Under the pieces are notes generated by a model that was given only the letters and a program-made list of their open reading frames with translations, searched no databases and was not told the origin of the DNA. A stretch of DNA of 64,000 nt, from positions 510,789-574,788 of the forward strand of contig NZ_CH724149.1 in assembly GCF_000153185.1 (NCBI RefSeq). Direction: 5' to 3'. The translations under genes were made by a program, and so were the position numbers. This DNA comes from Reinekea blandensis MED297 (GTDB taxonomy: Bacteria; Pseudomonadota; Gammaproteobacteria; Pseudomonadales; Natronospirillaceae). Shown here piece after piece: positions 61,623 through 64,000 of the stretch (position 1 is its first letter; each line of letters starts with the position of its first letter).

Positions 61623-63476
61623 ATGGTTCGTCGCCTGTTTTTTCTGGTTGCGTTGGTGTTGCTGTTGGGCTCGGCATGGTGGAACCTGAATGTGCAACGG
61701 ATTGGCGCCGGTGTTGCGATTTTTCTGTTTGGCATGTTGTCGCTGGATAACGGGTTCCGGGTGTTTACCGGCGGTACACTTGAACGGCTTCTGCAACGCA
61801 GCACCGATCGCGTTTGGAAGTCGATTGGTTTCGGCATCGTAACCACATCTTTAGTGCAGTCATCTTCGCTGGTATCGGTCATTACCATTTCTTTTCTGAG
61901 TTCCGGATTAATGGGGCTGTTACAGGGCATCGGTGTGATTTTTGGTGCCAACATCGGGACCACCACCGGTGCCTGGCTGGTTTCTGCCATCGGTTTGAAA
62001 GTGAGCCTCAGCATTTACGCCATGCCCATGTTGATGACCGGCGTCGTGCTGATCATGCAATCAAACCAACACTGGCGGGGTCTTGGGCACGTACTGACCG
62101 GTTTGGGTTTTTTGTTCCTGGGAATCGACTACATGAAGGACGGCTTCAGCGCCTTTCAGTCGGTACTCGACCTGAGGCAGTTTGCAATAGCCGGGTTGCT
62201 GGGGTTGTTGGTGTATACACTGGCCGGGTTACTGGCGACGGTCATTATGCAGTCCAGTCACGCGACCCTGATCCTCACCATCACGGCGCTGGCCAGTGAC
62301 CAGATTACCTACGAAAACGCCATTGCATTGGCCATCGGCGCCAACATAGGGACGACGGTCACAGCGATCATCGGCGCGATTGGCGCGGCGTCTCCCGGTC
62401 GACAGTTGGCCGCCGCTCATTTTGTCTTCAACAGTGTGACAGCTCTGGTGGCCTTGCTGTTTCATCTGCCAATGATTCATCTGGTCGATTGGCTGTCGTC
62501 CGTTTTCGGCATTGCGGCTGACAACTACACACTCAAACTGAGTCTGTTCCATACCATTTTTAATGTCACCGGTGTCTTGTTGATGCTGCCGTTCATGCAA
62601 CGTTTGGCCGAGCAACTGAAGCAATGGTTTACCGATGAGCGTCAGAACCGGTTGTCGTTGCCGGCGCGTCAGGCGGATCGACGTCAGGACCCGGTAACGC
62701 CTCAGTACCTGACGTCATCGGTGATGACCCATCCGGACGTCGCACTCAGTGCGCTGTTACAGGAGATGCGCCGGTTATGGGACAACAGCGTCGCAGTGAT
62801 GGCGTATGCGTTGTTTCTCGATCGCGACGACATCGAATCCGAACAGCCTTTGGATTTACTGTTATTGCACAGCGCAGTGCATGAGCAGACCTCCGACATT
62901 GATGAGCTGTACGAACGCTACGTTCGCCCACTGAACACCGCGATTGTCACCGCCAGTCATCATCTTCCTGGCCAGCTGACCGATGCTCAGCAGGAAACGG
63001 TTTTTGCGTTGAAGGTGGCCTGTCGGGATTTGGTCAATGCAGTGAAAGACGTGAAGCATTTACAGAAAAATCTGAGGCGTTATCACAATCACCCCAGTGA
63101 AGAACTTAACCAACAGTACCGCGCGTTTCGCTTGCAGCTGGCCGAGTTGCTGCATCGACTGCAATCGATTCTGAACTACCCGGATGAGGAAGAAGCGCTG
63201 TTAGGGTTCAGTGAACAGCATCAGTGGGTTAAGAAGCAGGACATTTTGAAAAACGGCACGTTTGACCGTTTGGTGGCCTCTGGTCGCATTCCGGCCGAAG
63301 CCATAACGTCGCTGATGAACGACAGTGAGTATTGTCGTAATATCGGGTTTCGTCTGATTCATATGGCGCAAAAGCTGTACTGGGCGCAGACAGGCTCGGC
63401 GGTATCGGCGCTTCAATCACTGATTCTGGAAGACGAAGAGTTACAGGAGAATTCTGATGTCTCAGCCTCCGAATAA
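61623..63476 (+). CDS. Na+/phosphate cotransporter with PhoU-like C-terminus (NptA/YjbB type)
   Basis: 617 aa. The two inverted repeats of the Na/Pi family are visible as VQSSSLVSVITIS near 78-90 and MQSSHATLILTI near 210-221, with ANIGTT in each half. The C-terminal 250 residues are helical and PhoU-like. It moves phosphate with Na+. An AGGAG is present, but 13 bases upstream of the ATG, so the start may be off or weak. The end overlaps the next gene by 20 bases. Confidence 0.88.
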   Translation: MVRRLFFLVALVLLLGSAWWNLNVQRIGAGVAIFLFGMLSLDNGFRVFTGGTLERLLQRSTDRVWKSIGFGIVTTSLVQSSSLVSVITISFLSSGLMGLLQGIGVIFGANIGTTTGAWLVSAIGLKVSLSIYAMPMLMTGVVLIMQSNQHWRGLGHVLTGLGFLFLGIDYMKDGFSAFQSVLDLRQFAIAGLLGLLVYTLAGLLATVIMQSSHATLILTITALASDQITYENAIALAIGANIGTTVTAIIGAIGAASPGRQLAAAHFVFNSVTALVALLFHLPMIHLVDWLSSVFGIAADNYTLKLSLFHTIFNVTGVLLMLPFMQRLAEQLKQWFTDERQNRLSLPARQADRRQDPVTPQYLTSSVMTHPDVALSALLQEMRRLWDNSVAVMAYALFLDRDDIESEQPLDLLLLHSAVHEQTSDIDELYERYVRPLNTAIVTASHHLPGQLTDAQQETVFALKVACRDLVNAVKDVKHLQKNLRRYHNHPSEELNQQYRAFRLQLAELLHRLQSILNYPDEEEALLGFSEQHQWVKKQDILKNGTFDRLVASGRIPAEAITSLMNDSEYCRNIGFRLIHMAQKLYWAQTGSAVSALQSLILEDEELQENSDVSASE

Positions 63477-63723
63477 GCCGAAATGGCAAAAACATCTTCG
63501 TAAGCTGCTGAAGGGCAAAGCCGACACCGATCGTGAAGCGTTGCAAACGGCGCTGACCGATTTGAGACGCAAAGCCGTAGAGTTGGAAGCGCGCTTGGCA
63601 CAGGCGGAAAGTAACGATGAAGCGCAACGCCTGAAAGACAAGCTGGAACTTATTCAGCGACATTTGAAAAAGGGTGAAGCGCGGCTCGTGGAATGGGACG
63701 ACCAGAAATCCAAGGGAAAATGA
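63457..63723 (+). CDS. Small coiled-coil protein
   Basis: 88 aa, almost entirely Lys/Glu/Leu-rich helix (residues 20-80), with no signal or TM. Overlaps the Na/Pi cotransporter gene and shares its operon. Function unknown; not assigned to a family. Confidence 0.65.
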   Translation: MSQPPNKPKWQKHLRKLLKGKADTDREALQTALTDLRRKAVELEARLAQAESNDEAQRLKDKLELIQRHLKKGEARLVEWDDQKSKGK

Positions 63724-63738
63724 GCCGCAGCATTGGGC

Positions 63739-64000
63739 TCAGTCTTCCGGTACGTAGCCTTCGGCTTGATCGTAATCCTGTCCAGATAGAAACCGATCCA
63801 TCTGATCGAGTAAATATTTGCGCGACGCCGGATCGGTCATCACCAACTGTTTTTCGTTAATCAGCCGGGTCTGATGCGCCTGCCATTCCGCCCAGGCTTG
63901 GGCGGAAACATCCGCAAAAATGGCTTCACCTTTCGGACCGGGAAAAGGCGGCTTGTCCAATCCGGGCAGATCTTTCTGATATTTTCGACAATGGACGGTT
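63739..64000 (-). CDS. yggX: Fe(2+)-trafficking/oxidative damage protection protein YggX, 5' end beyond window
   Basis: Partial: 86 residues from the window edge. The visible frame runs into the edge and reads TVHCRKYQKDLPGLDKPPFPGPKG, the start of YggX just after its initiating residues, so the real start lies past 64000. The Cys in HCRKY is the conserved redox-active residue. It protects Fe-S proteins from oxidation. A start at 63960 would drop the conserved N-terminus. Confidence 0.93.
   Translation of the reverse strand, partial: TVHCRKYQKDLPGLDKPPFPGPKGEAIFADVSAQAWAEWQAHQTRLINEKQLVMTDPASRKYLLDQMDRFLSGQDYDQAEGYVPED

Noticed and set aside
1-64000. CRISPR arrays, rRNA genes or other tRNAs
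   Set aside because: No regularly spaced repeats or rRNA-like sequence were seen, and no cloverleaf other than tRNA-Phe was recognised.

Overview
The window reads as chromosome of a marine or saline gammaproteobacterium, possibly near Saccharospirillum/Reinekea or Marinobacter. This rests on general gene content (rlmJ, yggX, ycdX, DUF2956, DUF2061/DUF4250, a cupredoxin/EAL/DUF3034/truncated-hemoglobin cluster, secreted chitinase and pectate lyase), not on a marker gene. Base composition by eye is mid-50s percent GC, except for one clearly AT-richer island at 44.5-51.1 kb. No rRNA genes or CRISPR arrays are visible. One intact tRNA (tRNA-Phe) is present.

Layout. 0-4.4 kb: four-gene envelope cluster with a cupredoxin, a membrane c-di-GMP phosphodiesterase, a DUF3034 protein and a lipid-anchored truncated hemoglobin. 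4.4-7.2 kb: an L-2-hydroxyacid dehydrogenase and a DUF4832 lipoprotein, ending at a strong terminator. 7.3-10.5 kb: a tightly coupled four-gene operon (His-rich membrane protein, ketosynthase III, heme-oxygenase-like diiron enzyme, unknown protein) that looks like an uncharacterised fatty-acid-derived biosynthetic pathway. 10.7-18.3 kb: exporters (LysE, SetA-like MFS) and polysaccharide degradation (lipoprotein pectate lyase PL1, multidomain GH18 chitinase). The chitinase upstream region contains a candidate structured ncRNA or attenuator. 18.9-30 kb: regulators, a BASS transporter, an acyltransferase, a PadR-controlled lipoprotein hydrolase, a PhyH dioxygenase, MscS plus DUF432, an FAD-linked oxidase and rlmJ. 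30.2-44 kb: an NMT1-type ABC importer, a LysE exporter, several lipoproteins and membrane proteins, a PHP phosphatase, and an Rrf2/MFS divergent pair.

44.4-51.1 kb: a compact integrative element of about 6.6 kb in the tRNA-Phe gene. It is bounded by a perfect 47-bp direct repeat of the tRNA 3' part. It carries a tyrosine integrase, a serine recombinase, a protein with family-A DNA polymerase-like motifs, and a two-gene cargo (355-aa unknown protein plus four-TM membrane protein). Two further tRNA-3'-end remnants lie just outside the left end, so the site has been used repeatedly.

51.4-58 kb: an esterase, then an overlapping five-gene operon (flavin monooxygenase, BASS transporter, epimerase, SDR, TauE/SafE exporter) divergent from an AraC/OruR-type regulator; it looks like uptake and oxidation of an unknown hydrophobic or acidic compound. 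58-64 kb: housekeeping-like genes (HNH protein, CPXCG protein, short RNase J-like hydrolase, DUF2956, GNAT, Na/Pi cotransporter) and yggX, which runs off the right edge.
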